Positions 39,411 to 52,951 of a stretch of DNA of 64,000 nucleotides are shown here, one piece after another (within the stretch, counting starts at the first letter, position 1; every line of letters starts with the position of its first letter). The notes beneath the pieces are model-generated. The model was not told the DNA's origin. It worked only from the letters and a program-made list of their open reading frames with translations, and did no database searches. The position numbers and the translations under genes are program-made. Source of the DNA: Sabellastarte sp. h YS-2021 (taxonomy: Eukaryota > Annelida > Polychaeta > Sabellida > Sabellidae); NCBI GenBank assembly GCA_964017235.1, contig OZ024930.1, forward strand, positions 148,924,221-148,988,220, given 5' to 3'.

Positions 39411-42400
39411 TAGTTTGGAAACTCTTGCCACGACCTGTCAAGGCTACACCGACTAAGTACCGGGATGGCCTTTTTTCCTCCGTAACCAAGTCAAATATTG
39501 AGCTGTAACCCTGGAATTTGGGCAGGACATTAGTTTTGTGGCACAATTGATTATGGCAATGATTTGAGAGTTACATCTAGGTATGAAACTTTTGTAACGA
39601 CTTTTCCAAGTACCCGGAGCGCCATTTTTCCTCTGTAAGTAGGTCAAGTATTGAGATGTAATGCTGCAATTTGGGCGAGTCATTTGTTTAGTGGCACTAG
39701 TGATATTAACAATGATTTCAGACTTACATCTAGCTGGCAAACTCATGCCGCGACCTGTCCAGGCTAAATCGACAATGTACCGAGATGGCCGTTTTTTCTC
39801 CATAACCAAGTCAAATATTGAGATGTAACGTTGAAATTTGTGCAGGATATTAGTTACATGGCACTAGTGATAACAGAAGAGATTTCAGACTTACATCTAG
39901 TTTGGAAACTCTTGCCACGACCTGTCAAGGCTACACCGCCTAAGTACCGGGATGGCCTTTTTTCCTCCGTAACCAAGTCAAATATTGAGCTGTAACGCTG
40001 GAATTTGGGCAGGACATTAGTTTTGTGGCACAATTGATTATGGCAATGATTTGAGAGTTACATCTAGGTATGAAACTTTTGTAACGACTTTTCCAAGTAC
40101 CCGGAGCGCCATTTTTCCTCTGTAAGTAGGTCAAGTATTGAGATGTAATGCTGCAATTTGGGCGAGTCATTTGTTTAGTGGCACTAGTGATATTAACAAT
40201 GATTTCAGACTTACATCTAGCTGGCAAACTCATGCCGCGACCTGTCCAGGCTAAATCGACAATGTACCGAGATGGCCGTTTTTCTCCATAACCAAGTCAA
40301 ATATTGAGATGTAATGTTGAAATTTGTGCAGGATATTAGTTACATGGCATTAGTGATAACAGAAGTTGATTTCAGACTTACATCTAGTTTGGAAACTCTT
40401 GCCATGACCTGTCAAGGCTACATCGCCTAAGTACCGGGATGGCCTTTTTTCCTCTGTAACCAAGTCAAATATTGAGCTGTAATGCTGGAATTTGGGCAGG
40501 ACATTAGTTTTGTGGCACAATTGATTATGGCAGTGATTTGAGAGTTACATCTAGGTATGAAACTTTTGTAACAACTTTTCCAAGTACCCGGAGCGCCATT
40601 TTTCCTCTGTAAGTAGGTCAAGTATTGAGATGTAATGCTGCAATTTGGGCGAGTCATTTGTTTAGTGGCACTAGTGATATTAACAATGATTTCAGACTTA
40701 CATCTAGCTGGCAAACTCATGCCGCGACCTGTCCAGGCTAAATCGACAATGTACCGAGATGGCCGTTTTTTCTCCATAACCAAGTCAAATATTGAGATGT
40801 AACGTTGAAATTTGTGCAGGATATTAGTTACATGGCACTAGTGATAACAGAAGAGATTTCAGACTTACATCTAGTTTGGAAACTCTTGCCACGACCTGTC
40901 AAGGCTACACCGCCTAAGTACCGGGATGGCCTTTTTTGGTCTGTAACCAAGTCAAATATTGAGATGTAATGCTGGAATTTGGGTGAGACATTAGTTTCGT
41001 TGCACTAGTGATAACAAAAATGATTTGAGACTTACATCTAGGTGGGAAACCCATGTTGCAAGTTGTCCATGTTCCATCACCCGACTACACGAAGGGCCTT
41101 TTCTACTCTGTAAATAAGTCAAATATTGAGATGTAACGCTGCAATTTGGGTGAGTCATTTGTTTAGTGGCACTAGTGATAACAACAATGATTTCAGACTT
41201 ACATCTAGCGGGCAAACTCATGCTGCGACCTGTCCAGGCTAAATCGCCAAAGTACCGAGATGGCCGTTTTTTCTCTGTAACCAAGTCAAATATTGAGATG
41301 TAACGTTGAAATTTGTGCATGATATTAGTTACATGGCACTAGTGATAACAGAAGTTGATTTCAGACTTACATCTAGTTTGGAAACTCTTGCCACGACCTG
41401 TCAAGGCTACATCGCCTAAGTACCGGGATGGCCTTTTTTCCTCTGTAACCAAGTCAAATATTGAGCTGTAACGCTGGAATTTGGGCAGGACATTAGTTTT
41501 GTGGCACAATTGATTATGGCAGTGATTTGAGAGTTACATCTAGGTATGAAACTTTTGTAACAACTTTTCCAAGTACCCGGAGCGCCATTTTTCCTCTGTA
41601 AGTAGGTCAAGTATTGAGATGTAATGCTGCAATTTGGGCGAGTCATTTGTTTAGTGGCACTAGTGATATTAACAATGATTTCAGACTTACATCTAGCTGG
41701 CAAACTCATGCCGCGACCTGTCCAGGCTAAATCGACAATGTACCGAGATGGCCGTTTTTTCTCCATAACCAAGTCAAATATTGAGATGTAACGTTGAAAT
41801 TTGTGCAGGATATTAGTTACATGGCACTAGTGATAACAGAAGAGATTTCAGACTTACATCTAGTTTGGAAACTCTTGCCACGACCTGTCAAGGCTACACC
41901 GCCTAAGTACCGGGATGGCCTTTTTTCCTCCGTAACCAAGTCAAATATTGAGCTGTAACACTGGAATTTGGGCAGGACATTAGTTTTGTGGCACAATTGA
42001 TTATGGCAATGATTTGAGAGTTACATCTAGGTATGAAACTTTTGTAACGACTTTTCCAAGTACCCGGAGCGCCATTTTTCCTCTGTAAGTAGGTCAAGTA
42101 TTGAGATGTAATGCTGCAATTTGGGCGAGTCATTTGTTTAGTGGCACTAGTGATATTAACAATGATTTCAGACTTACATCTAGCTGGCAAACTCGTGCCG
42201 CGACCTGTCCAGGCTAAATCGACAATGTACCGAGATGGCCGTTTTTTCTCCATAACCAAGTCAAATATTGAGATGTAACGTTGAAATTTGTGCAGGATAT
42301 TAGTTACATGGCACTAGTGATAACAGAAGAGATTTCAGACTTACATCTAGTTTGGAAACTCTTGCCACGACCTGTCAAGGCTACACCGCCTAAGTACCGG

Positions 42401-44143
42401 GATGGCCTTTTTTGGTCTGTAACCAAGTCAAATATTGAGATGTAATGCTGGAATTTGGGTGAGACATTAGTTTCGTTGCACTAGTGATAACAAAAATGAT
42501 TTGAGACTTACATCTAGGTGGGAAACCCATGTTGCAAGTTGTCCATGTTCCATCACCCGACTACACGAAGGGCCTTTTCTACTCTGTAAATAAGTCAAAT
42601 ATTGAGATGTAACGCTGCAATTTGGGTGAGTCATTTGTTTAGTGGCACTAGTGATAACAACAATGATTTCAGACTTACATCTAGCGGGCAAACTCATGCT
42701 GCGACCTGTCCAGGCTAAATCGCCAAAGTACCGAGATGGCCGTTTTTTCTCTGTAACCAAGTCAAATATTGAGATGTAACGTTGAAATTTGTGCATGATA
42801 TTAGTTACATGGCACTAGTGATAACAGAAGTTGATTTCAGACTTACATCTAGTTTGGAAACTCTTGCCACGACCTGTCAAGGCTACATCGCCTAAGTACC
42901 GGGATGGCCTTTTTTCCTCTGTAACCAAGTCAAATATTGAGCTGTAACGCTGGAATTTGGGCAGGACATTAGTTTTGTGGCACAATTGATTATGGCAATG
43001 ATTTGAGAGTTACATCTAGGTATGAAACTTTTGTAACGACTTTTCCAAGTACCCGGAGCGCCATTTTTCCTCTGTAAGTAGGTCAAGTATTGAGATGTAA
43101 TGCTGCAATTTGGGCGAGTCATTTGTTTAGTGGCACTAGTGATATTAACAATGATTTCAGACTTACATCTAGCTGGCAAACTCATGCCGCGACCTGTCCA
43201 GGCTAAATCGACAATGTACCGAGATGGCCGTTTTTTCTCCATAACCAAGTCAAATATTGAGATGTAACGTTGAAATTTGTGCAGGATATTAGTTACATGG
43301 CACTAGTGATAACAGAAGAGATTTCAGACTTACATCTAGTTTGGAAACTCTTGCCACGACCTGTCAAGGCTACACCGCCTAAGTACCGGGATGGCCTTTT
43401 TTCCTCCGTAACCAAGTCAAATATTGAGCTGTAACGCTGGAATTTGGGCAGGACATTAGTTTTGTGGCACAATTGATTATGGCAATGATTTGAGAGTTAC
43501 ATCTAGGTATGAAACTTTTGTAACGACTTTTCCAAGTACCCGGAGCGCCATTTTTCCTCTGTAAGTAGGTCAAGTATTGAGATGTAATGCTGCAATTTGG
43601 GCGAGTCATTTGTTTAGTGGCACTAGTGATATTAACAATGATTTCAGACTTACATCTAGCTGGCAAACTCATGCCGCGACCTGTCCAGGCTAAATGGACA
43701 ATGTACCTAGATGGCCGTTTTTTCTCCATAACCAAGTCAAATATTGAGATGTAACGTTGAAATTTGTGCAGGATATTAGTTACATGGCACTAGTGATAAC
43801 AGAAGAGATTTCAGACTTACATCTAGTTTGGAAACTCTTGCCACGACCTGTCAAGGCTACACCGCCTAAGTACCGGGATGGCCTTTTTTCCTCCGTAACC
43901 AAGTCAAATATTGAGCTGTAACGCTGGAATTTGGGCAGGACATTAGTTTTGTGGCACAATTGATTATGGCAATGATTTGAGAGTTACATCTAGGTATGAA
44001 ACTTTTGTAACGACTTTTCCAAGTACCCGGAGCGCCATTTTTCCTCTGTAAGTAGGTCAAGTATTGAGATGTAATGCTGCAATTTGGGCGAGTCATTTGT
44101 TTAGTGTCACTAGTGATATTAACAATGATTTCAGACTTACATC
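39411..44143 (+). repeat. Expanded HOR unit r-m-k(FDE)-k-T-n-v-s (4733 bp)
   Basis: Blocks start at 39411 (r), 39898 (m), 40385 (k-type B-C-A followed by F-D-E, 989 bp), 41374 (k), 41861 (T), 42850 (n), 43337 (v) and 43824 (s). The k-with-FDE block recurs only at 50989. Confidence 0.88.
40218..40384 (+). repeat. A/E hybrid monomer (third copy)
   Basis: Copy of the hybrid at 37463, exactly +2755, with the same T5 left half and GGCATTAG right half, and followed by the same GCCATGACC k-type B. Confidence 0.9.
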
Positions 44144-47100
44144 TAGTTTGGAAACTCTTGCCACGACCTGTCAAGGCTACACCGACTAAGTACCGGGATG
44201 GCCTTTTTTCCTCCGTAACCAAGTCAAATATTGAGCTGTAACCCTGGAATTTGGGCAGGACATTAGTTTTGTGGCACAATTGATTATGGCAATGATTTGA
44301 GAGTTACATCTAGGTATGAAACTTTTGTAACGACTTTTCCAAGTACCCGGAGCGCCATTTTTCTGTAAGTAGGTCAAGTATTGAGATGTAATGCTGCAAT
44401 TTGGGCGAGTCATTTGTTTAGTGGCACTAGTGATATTAACAATGATTTCAGACTTACATCTAGCTGGCAAACTCATGCCGCGACCTGTCCAGGCTAAATC
44501 GACAATGTACCGAGATGGCCGTTTTTTCTCCATAACCAAGTCAAATATTGAGATGTAACGTTGAAATTTGTGCAGGATATTAGTTACATGGCACTAGTGA
44601 TAACAGAAGAGATTTCAGACTTACATCTAGTTTGGAAACTCTTGCCACGACCTGTCAAGGCTACACCGCCTAAGTACCGGGATGGCCTTTTTTCCTCCGT
44701 AACCAAGTCAAATATTGAGCTGTAACACTGGAATTTGGGCAGGACATTAGTTTTGTGGCACAATTGATTATGGCAATGATTTGAGAGTTACATCTAGGTA
44801 TGAAACTTTTGTAACGACTTTTCCAAGTACCCGGAGCGCCATTTTTCCTCTGTAAGTAGGTCAAGTATTGAGATGTAATGCTGCAATTTGGGCGAGTCAT
44901 TTGTTTAGTGGCACTAGTGATATTAACAATGATTTCAGACTTACATCTAGCTGGCAAACTCGTGCCGCGACCTGTCCAGGCTAAATCGACAATGTACCGA
45001 GATGGCCGTTTTTTCTCCATAACCAAGTCAAATATTGAGATGTAACGTTGAAATTTGTGCAGGATATTAGTTACATGGCACTAGTGATAACAGAAGAGAT
45101 TTCAGACTTACATCTAGCTGGCAAACTCGTGCCGCGACCTGTCCAGGCTAAATCGACAATGTACCGAGATGGCCGTTTTTTCTCCATAACCAAGTCAAAT
45201 ATTGAGATGTAACGTTGAAATTTGTGCAGGATATTAGTTACATGGCACTAGTGATAACAGAAGAGATTTCAGACTTACATCTAGTTTGGAAACTCTTGCC
45301 ACGACCTGTCAAGGCTACACCGCCTAAGTACCGGGATGGCCTTTTTTGGTCTGTAACCAAGTCAAATATTGAGATGTAATGCTGGAATTTGGGTGAGACA
45401 TTAGTTTCGTTGCACTAGTGATAACAAAAATGATTTGAGACTTACATCTAGGTGGGAAACCCATGTTGCAAGTTGTCCATGTTCCATCACCCGACTACAC
45501 GAAGGGCCTTTTCTACTCTGTAAATAAGTCAAATATTGAGATGTAACGCTGCAATTTGGGTGAGTCATTTGTTTAGTGGCACTAGTGATAACAACAATGA
45601 TTTCAGACTTACATCTAGCGGGCAAACTCATGCTGCGACCTGTCCAGGCTAAATCGCCAAAGTACCGAGATGGCCGTTTTTTCTCTGTAACCAAGTCAAA
45701 TATTGAGATGTAACGTTGAAATTTGTGCATGATATTAGTTACATGGCACTAGTGATAACAGAAGTTGATTTCAGACTTACATCTAGTTTGGAAACTCTTG
45801 CCACGACCTGTCAAGGCTACATCGCCTAAGTACCGGGATGGCCTTTTTTCCTCTGTAACCAAGTCAAATATTGAGCTGTAACGCTGGAATTTGGGCAGGA
45901 CATTAGTTTTGTGGCACAATTGATTATGGCAGTGATTTGAGAGTTACATCTAGGTATGAAACTTTTGTAACAACTTTTCCAAGTACCCGGAGCGCCATTT
46001 TTCCTCTGTAAGTAGGTCAAGTATTGAGATGTAATGCTGCAATTTGGGCGAGTCATTTGTTTAGTGGCACTAGTGATATTAACAATGATTTCAGACTTAC
46101 ATCTAGCTGGCAAACTCATGCCGCGACCTGTCCAGGCTAAATCGACAATGTACCGAGATGGCCGTTTTTTCTCCATAACCAAGTCAAATATTGAGATGTA
46201 ACGTTGAAATTTGTGCAGGATATTAGTTACATGGCACTAGTGATAACAGAAGAGATTTCAGACTTACATCTAGTTTGGAAACTCTTGCCACGACCTGTCA
46301 AGGCTACACTGCCTAAGTACCGGGATGGCCTTTTTTCCTCTGTAACCAAGTCAAATATTGAGCTGTAACGCTGGAATTTGGGCAGGACATTAGTTTTGTG
46401 GCACAATTGATTATGGCAATGATTTGAGAGTTACATCTAGGTATGAAACTTTTGTAACGACTTTTCCAAGTACCCGGAGCGCCATTTTTCCTCTGTAAGT
46501 AGGTCAAGTATTGAGATGTAATGCTGCAATTTGGGCGAGTCATTTGTTTAGTGGCACTAGTGATATTAACAATGATTTCAGACTTACATCTAGCTGGCAA
46601 ACTCATGCCGCGACCTGTCCAGGCTAAATCGACAATGTACCGAGATGGCCGTTTTTTCTCCATAACCAAGTCAAATATTGAGATGTAACGTTGAAATTTG
46701 TGCAGGATATTAGTTACATGGCACTAGTGATAACAGAAGAGATTTCAGACTTACATCTAGTTTGGAAACTCTTGCCACGACCTGTCAAGGCTACACCGCC
46801 TAAGTACCGGGATGGCCTTTTTTCCTCCGTAACCAAGTCAAATATTGAGCTGTAACGCTGGAATTTGGGCAGGACATTAGTTTTGTGGCACAATTGATTA
46901 TGGCAATGATTTGAGAGTTACATCTAGGTATGAAACTTTTGTAACGACTTTTCCAAGTACCCGGAGCGCCATTTTTCCTCTGTAAGTAGGTCAAGTATTG
47001 AGATGTAATGCTGCAATTTGGGCGAGTCATTTGTTTAGTGGCACTAGTGATATTAACAATGATTTCAGACTTACATCTAGCTGGCAAACTCATGCCGCGA

Positions 47101-50014
47101 CCTGTCCAGGCTAAATGGACAATGTACCTAGATGGCCGTTTTTTCTCCATAACCAAGTCAAATATTGAGATGTAACGTTGAAATTTGTGCAGGATATTAG
47201 TTACATGGCACTAGTGATAACAGAAGAGATTTCAGACTTACATCTAGTTTGGAAACTCTTGCCACGACCTGTCAAGGCTACACCGCCTAAGTACCGGGAT
47301 GGCCTTTTTTCCTCCGTAACCAAGTCAAATATTGAGCTGTAACGCTGGAATTTGGGCAGGACATTAGTTTTGTGGCACAATTGATTATGGCAATGATTTG
47401 AGAGTTACATCTAGGTATGAAACTTTTGTAACGACTTTTCCAAGTACCCGGAGCGCCATTTTTCCTCTGTAAGTAGGTCAAGTATTGAGATGTAATGCTG
47501 CAATTTGGGCGAGTCATTTGTTTAGTGTCACTAGTGATATTAACAATGATTTCAGACTTACATCTAGCTGGCAAACTCATGCCGCGACCTGTCCAGGCTA
47601 AATCGACAATGTACCGAGATGGCCGTTTTTTCTCCATAACCAAGTCAAATATTGAGATGTAACGTTGAAATTTGTGCAGGATATTAGTTACATGGCACTA
47701 GTGATAACAGAAGAGATTTCAGACTTACATCTAGTTTGGAAACTCTTGCCACGACCTGTCAAGGCTACACCGCCTAAGTACCGGGATGGCCTTTTTTGGT
47801 CTGTAACCAAGTCAAATATTGAGATGTAATGCTGGAATTTGGGTGAGACATTAGTTTCGTTGCACTAGTGATAACAAAAATGATTTGAGACTTACATCTA
47901 GGTGGGAAACCCATGTTGCAAGTTGTCCATGTTCCATCACCCGACTACACGAAGGGCCTTTTCTACTCTGTAAATAAGTCAAATATTGAGATGTAACGCT
48001 GCAATTTGGGTGAGTCATTTGTTTAGTGGCACTAGTGATAACAACAATGATTTCAGACTTACATCTAGCGGGCAAACTCATGCTGCGACCTGTCCAGGCT
48101 AAATCGCCAAAGTACCGAGATGGCCGTTTTTTCTCTGTAACCAAGTCAAATATTGAGATGTAACGTTGAAATTTGTGCATGATATTAGTTACATGGCACT
48201 AGTGATAACAGAAGTTGATTTCAGACTTACATCTAGTTTGGAAACTCTTGCCACGACCTGTCAAGGCTACATCGCCTAAGTACCGGGATGGCCTTTTTTC
48301 CTCTGTAACCAAGTCAAATATTGAGCTGTAACGCTGGAATTTGGGCAGGACATTAGTTTTGTGGCACAATTGATTATGGCAGTGATTTGAGAGTTACATC
48401 TAGGTATGAAACTTTTGTAACAACTTTTCCAAGTACCCGGAGCGCCATTTTTCCTCTGTAAGTAGGTCAAGTATTGAGATGTAATGCTGCAATTTGGGCG
48501 AGTCATTTGTTTAGTGGCACTAGTGATATTAACAATGATTTCAGACTTACATCTAGCTGGCAAACTCATGCCGCGACCTGTCCAGGCTAAATCGACAATG
48601 TACCGAGATGGCCGTTTTTTCTCCATAACCAAGTCAAATATTGAGATGTAACGTTGAAATTTGTGCAGGATATTAGTTACATGGCACTAGTGATAACAGA
48701 AGAGATTTCAGACTTACATCTAGTTTGGAAACTCTTGCCACGACCTGTCAAGGCTACACTGCCTAAGTACCGGGATGGCCTTTTTTCCTCTGTAACCAAG
48801 TCAAATATTGAGCTGTAACGCTGGAATTTGGGCAGGACATTAGTTTTGTGGCACAATTGATTATGGCAATGATTTGAGAGTTACATCTAGGTATGAAACT
48901 TTTGTAACGACTTTTCCAAGTACCCGGAGCGCCATTTTTCCTCTGTAAGTAGGTCAAGTATTGAGATGTAATGCTGCAATTTGGGCGAGTCATTTGTTTA
49001 GTGGCACTAGTGATATTAACAATGATTTCAGACTTACATCTAGCTGGCAAACTCATGCCGCGACCTGTCCAGGCTAAATCGACAATGTACCGAGATGGCC
49101 GTTTTTTCTCCATAACCAAGTCAAATATTGAGATGTAACGTTGAAATTTGTGCAGGATATTAGTTACATGGCACTAGTGATAACAGAAGAGATTTCAGAC
49201 TTACATCTAGTTTGGAAACTCTTGCCACGACCTGTCAAGGCTACACCGCCTAAGTACCGGGATGGCCTTTTTTCCTCTGTAACCAAGTCAAATATTGAGC
49301 TGTAACGCTGGAATTTGGGCAGGACATTAGTTTTGTGGCACAATTGATTATGGCAATGATTTGAGAGTTACATCTAGGTATGAAACTTTTGTAACGACTT
49401 TTCCAAGTACCCGGAGCGCCATTTTTCCTCTGTAAGTAGGTCAAGTATTGAGATGTAATGCTGCAATTTGGGCGAGTCATTTGTTTAGTGGCACTAGTGA
49501 TATTAACAATGATTTCAGACTTACATCTAGCTGGCAAACTCATGCCGCGACCTGTCCAGGCTAAATGGACAATGTACCTAGATGGCCGTTTTTTCTCCAT
49601 AACCAAGTCAAATATTGAGATGTAACGTTGAAATTTGTGCAGGATATTAGTTACATGGCACTAGTGATAACAGAAGAGATTTCAGACTTACATCTAGTTT
49701 GGAAACTCTTGCCACGACCTGTCAAGGCTACACCGCCTAAGTACCGGGATGGCCTTTTTTCCTCCGTAACCAAGTCAAATATTGAGCTGTAACGCTGGAA
49801 TTTGGGCAGGACATTAGTTTTGTGGCACAATTGATTATGGCAATGATTTGAGAGTTACATCTAGGTATGAAACTTTTGTAACGACTTTTCCAAGTACCCG
49901 GAGCGCCATTTTTCCTCTGTAAGTAGGTCAAGTATTGAGATGTAATGCTGCAATTTGGGCGAGTCATTTGTTTAGTGTCACTAGTGATATTAACAATGAT
50001 TTCAGACTTACATC
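44144..50014 (+). repeat. Long HOR unit rD-T(extra A)-k-g-v-S-k-g-v-s (5871 bp)
   Basis: Blocks start at 44144 (rD), 44628 (T with one extra A, 1156 bp), 45784 (k), 46271 (g), 46758 (v), 47245 (S), 48234 (k), 48721 (g), 49208 (v) and 49695 (s). It is the 30952 unit plus one 167-bp monomer. B at 49208 has CTCTGT where other v blocks have CTCCGT. Confidence 0.9.
44948..45281 (+). repeat. Tandem A-A monomer pair
   Basis: Two A monomers lie side by side (44948-45114 and 45115-45281). Both have the T-block marker CTCGTGCC, and F follows at 45282. It is the only place in the window where A follows A, a single-monomer gain of exactly 167 bp. Confidence 0.93.
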
Positions 50015-50988
50015 TAGTTTGGAAACTCTTGCCACGACTTGTCAAGGCTACACCGACTAAGTACCGGGATGGCCTTTTTTCCTCCGTAACCAAGTCAAAT
50101 ATTGAGCTGTAACCCTGGAATTTGGGCAGGACATTAGTTTTGTGGCACAATTGATTATGGCAATGATTTGAGAGTTACATCTAGGTATGAAACTTTTGTA
50201 ACGACTTTTCCAAGTACCCGGAGCGCCATTTTTCCTCTGTAAGTAGGTCAAGTATTGAGATGTAATGCTGCAATTTGGGCGAGTCATTTGTTTAGTGGCA
50301 CTAGTGATATTAACAATGATTTCAGACTTACATCTAGCTGGCAAACTCATGCCGCGACCTGTCCAGGCTAAATCGACAATGTACCGAGATGGCCGTTTTT
50401 TCTCCATAACCAAGTCAAATATTGAGATGTAACGTTGAAATTTGTGCAGGATATTAGTTACATGGCACTAGTGATAACAGAAGAGATTTCAGACTTACAT
50501 CTAGTTTGGAAACTCTTGCCACGACCTGTCAAGGCTACACCGCCTAAGTACCGGGATGGCCTTTTTTCCTCCGTAACCAAGTCAAATATTGAGCTGTAAC
50601 GCTGGAATTTGGGCAGGACATTAGTTTTGTGGCACAATTGATTATGGCAATGATTTGAGAGTTACATCTAGGTATGAAACTTTTGTAACGACTTTTCCAA
50701 GTACCCGGAGCGCCATTTTTCCTCTGTAAGTAGGTCAAGTATTGAGATGTAATGCTGCAATTTGGGCGAGTCATTTGTTTAGTGGCACTAGTGATATTAA
50801 CAATGATTTCAGACTTACATCTAGCTGGCAAACTCATGCCGCGACCTGTCCAGGCTAAATCGACAATGTACCGAGATGGCCGTTTTTCTCCATAACCAAG
50901 TCAAATATTGAGATGTAATGTTGAAATTTGTGCAGGATATTAGTTACATGGCATTAGTGATAACAGAAGTTGATTTCAGACTTACATC
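45784..50988 (+). repeat. Long-range segmental duplication, right copy (offset 13359)
   Basis: Second copy of 32425-37629 with the same ten blocks. The copies are not adjacent: about 8.2 kb of differently ordered HOR blocks lie between them. Confidence 0.82.
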
Positions 50989-52951
50989 TAGTTTGGAAAC
51001 TCTTGCCATGACCTGTCAAGGCTACATCGCCTAAGTACCGGGATGGCCTTTTTTCCTCTGTAACCAAGTCAAATATTGAGCTGTAATGCTGGAATTTGGG
51101 CAGGACATTAGTTTTGTGGCACAATTGATTATGGCAGTGATTTGAGAGTTACATCTAGGTATGAAACTTTTGTAACAACTTTTCCAAGTACCCGGAGCGC
51201 CATTTTTCCTCTGTAAGTAGGTCAAGTATTGAGATGTAATGCTGCAATTTGGGCGAGTCATTTGTTTAGTGGCACTAGTGATATTAACAATGATTTCAGA
51301 CTTACATCTAGCTGGCAAACTCATGCCGCGACCTGTCCAGGCTAAATCGACAATGTACCGAGATGGCCGTTTTTTCTCCATAACCAAGTCAAATATTGAG
51401 ATGTAACGTTGAAATTTGTGCAGGATATTAGTTACATGGCACTAGTGATAACAGAAGAGATTTCAGACTTACATCTAGTTTGGAAACTCTTGCCACGACC
51501 TGTCAAGGCTACACCGCCTAAGTACCGGGATGGCCTTTTTTGGTCTGTAACCAAGTCAAATATTGAGATGTAATGCTGGAATTTGGGTGAGACATTAGTT
51601 TCGTTGCACTAGTGATAACAAAAATGATTTGAGACTTACATCTAGGTGGGAAACCCATGTTGCAAGTTGTCCATGTTCCATCACCCGACTACACGAAGGG
51701 CCTTTTCTACTCTGTAAATAAGTCAAATATTGAGATGTAACGCTGCAATTTGGGTGAGTCATTTGTTTAGTGGCACTAGTGATAACAACAATGATTTCAG
51801 ACTTACATCTAGCGGGCAAACTCATGCTGCGACCTGTCCAGGCTAAATCGCCAAAGTACCGAGATGGCCGTTTTTTCTCTGTAACCAAGTCAAATATTGA
51901 GATGTAACGTTGAAATTTGTGCATGATATTAGTTACATGGCACTAGTGATAACAGAAGTTGATTTCAGACTTACATCTAGTTTGGAAACTCTTGCCACGA
52001 CCTGTCAAGGCTACATCGCCTAAGTACCGGGATGGCCTTTTTTCCTCTGTAACCAAGTCAAATATTGAGCTGTAACGCTGGAATTTGGGCAGGACATTAG
52101 TTTTGTGGCACAATTGATTATGGCAATGATTTGAGAGTTACATCTAGGTATGAAACTTTTGTAACGACTTTTCCAAGTACCCGGAGCGCCATTTTTCCTC
52201 TGTAAGTAGGTCAAGTATTGAGATGTAATGCTGCAATTTGGGCGAGTCATTTGTTTAGTGGCACTAGTGATATTAACAATGATTTCAGACTTACATCTAG
52301 CTGGCAAACTCATGCCGCGACCTGTCCAGGCTAAATCGACAATGTACCGAGATGGCCGTTTTTTCTCCATAACCAAGTCAAATATTGAGATGTAACGTTG
52401 AAATTTGTGCAGGATATTAGTTACATGGCACTAGTGATAACAGAAGAGATTTCAGACTTACATCTAGTTTGGAAACTCTTGCCACGACCTGTCAAGGCTA
52501 CACCGCCTAAGTACCGGGATGGCCTTTTTTCCTCCGTAACCAAGTCAAATATTGAGCTGTAACGCTGGAATTTGGGCAGGACATTAGTTTTGTGGCACAA
52601 TTGATTATGGCAATGATTTGAGAGTTACATCTAGGTATGAAACTTTTGTAACGACTTTTCCAAGTACCCGGAGCGCCATTTTTCCTCTGTAAGTAGGTCA
52701 AGTATTGAGATGTAATGCTGCAATTTGGGCGAGTCATTTGTTTAGTGGCACTAGTGATATTAACAATGATTTCAGACTTACATCTAGCTGGCAAACTCAT
52801 GCCGCGACCTGTCCAGGCTAAATGGACAATGTACCTAGATGGCCGTTTTTTCTCCATAACCAAGTCAAATATTGAGATGTAACGTTGAAATTTGTGCAGG
52901 ATATTAGTTACATGGCACTAGTGATAACAGAAGAGATTTCAGACTTACATC
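50015..52951 (+). repeat. HOR unit r-m-k(FDE)-n-v without s (2937 bp)
   Basis: Blocks start at 50015 (r), 50502 (m), 50989 (k-type with FDE), 51978 (n) and 52465 (v). B of r has the private CGACTTGTC near 50036. The closing s dimer is missing: A of v runs directly into the rD-type B (ACCGACTAAG, GTAACCCTGG) at 52952. Confidence 0.88.
50822..50988 (+). repeat. A/E hybrid monomer (fourth copy)
   Basis: Same hybrid as at 37463 (+13359), followed by the GCCATGACC k-type B. Its r-m-k neighbourhood matches those at 36656 and 39411. Confidence 0.9.
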
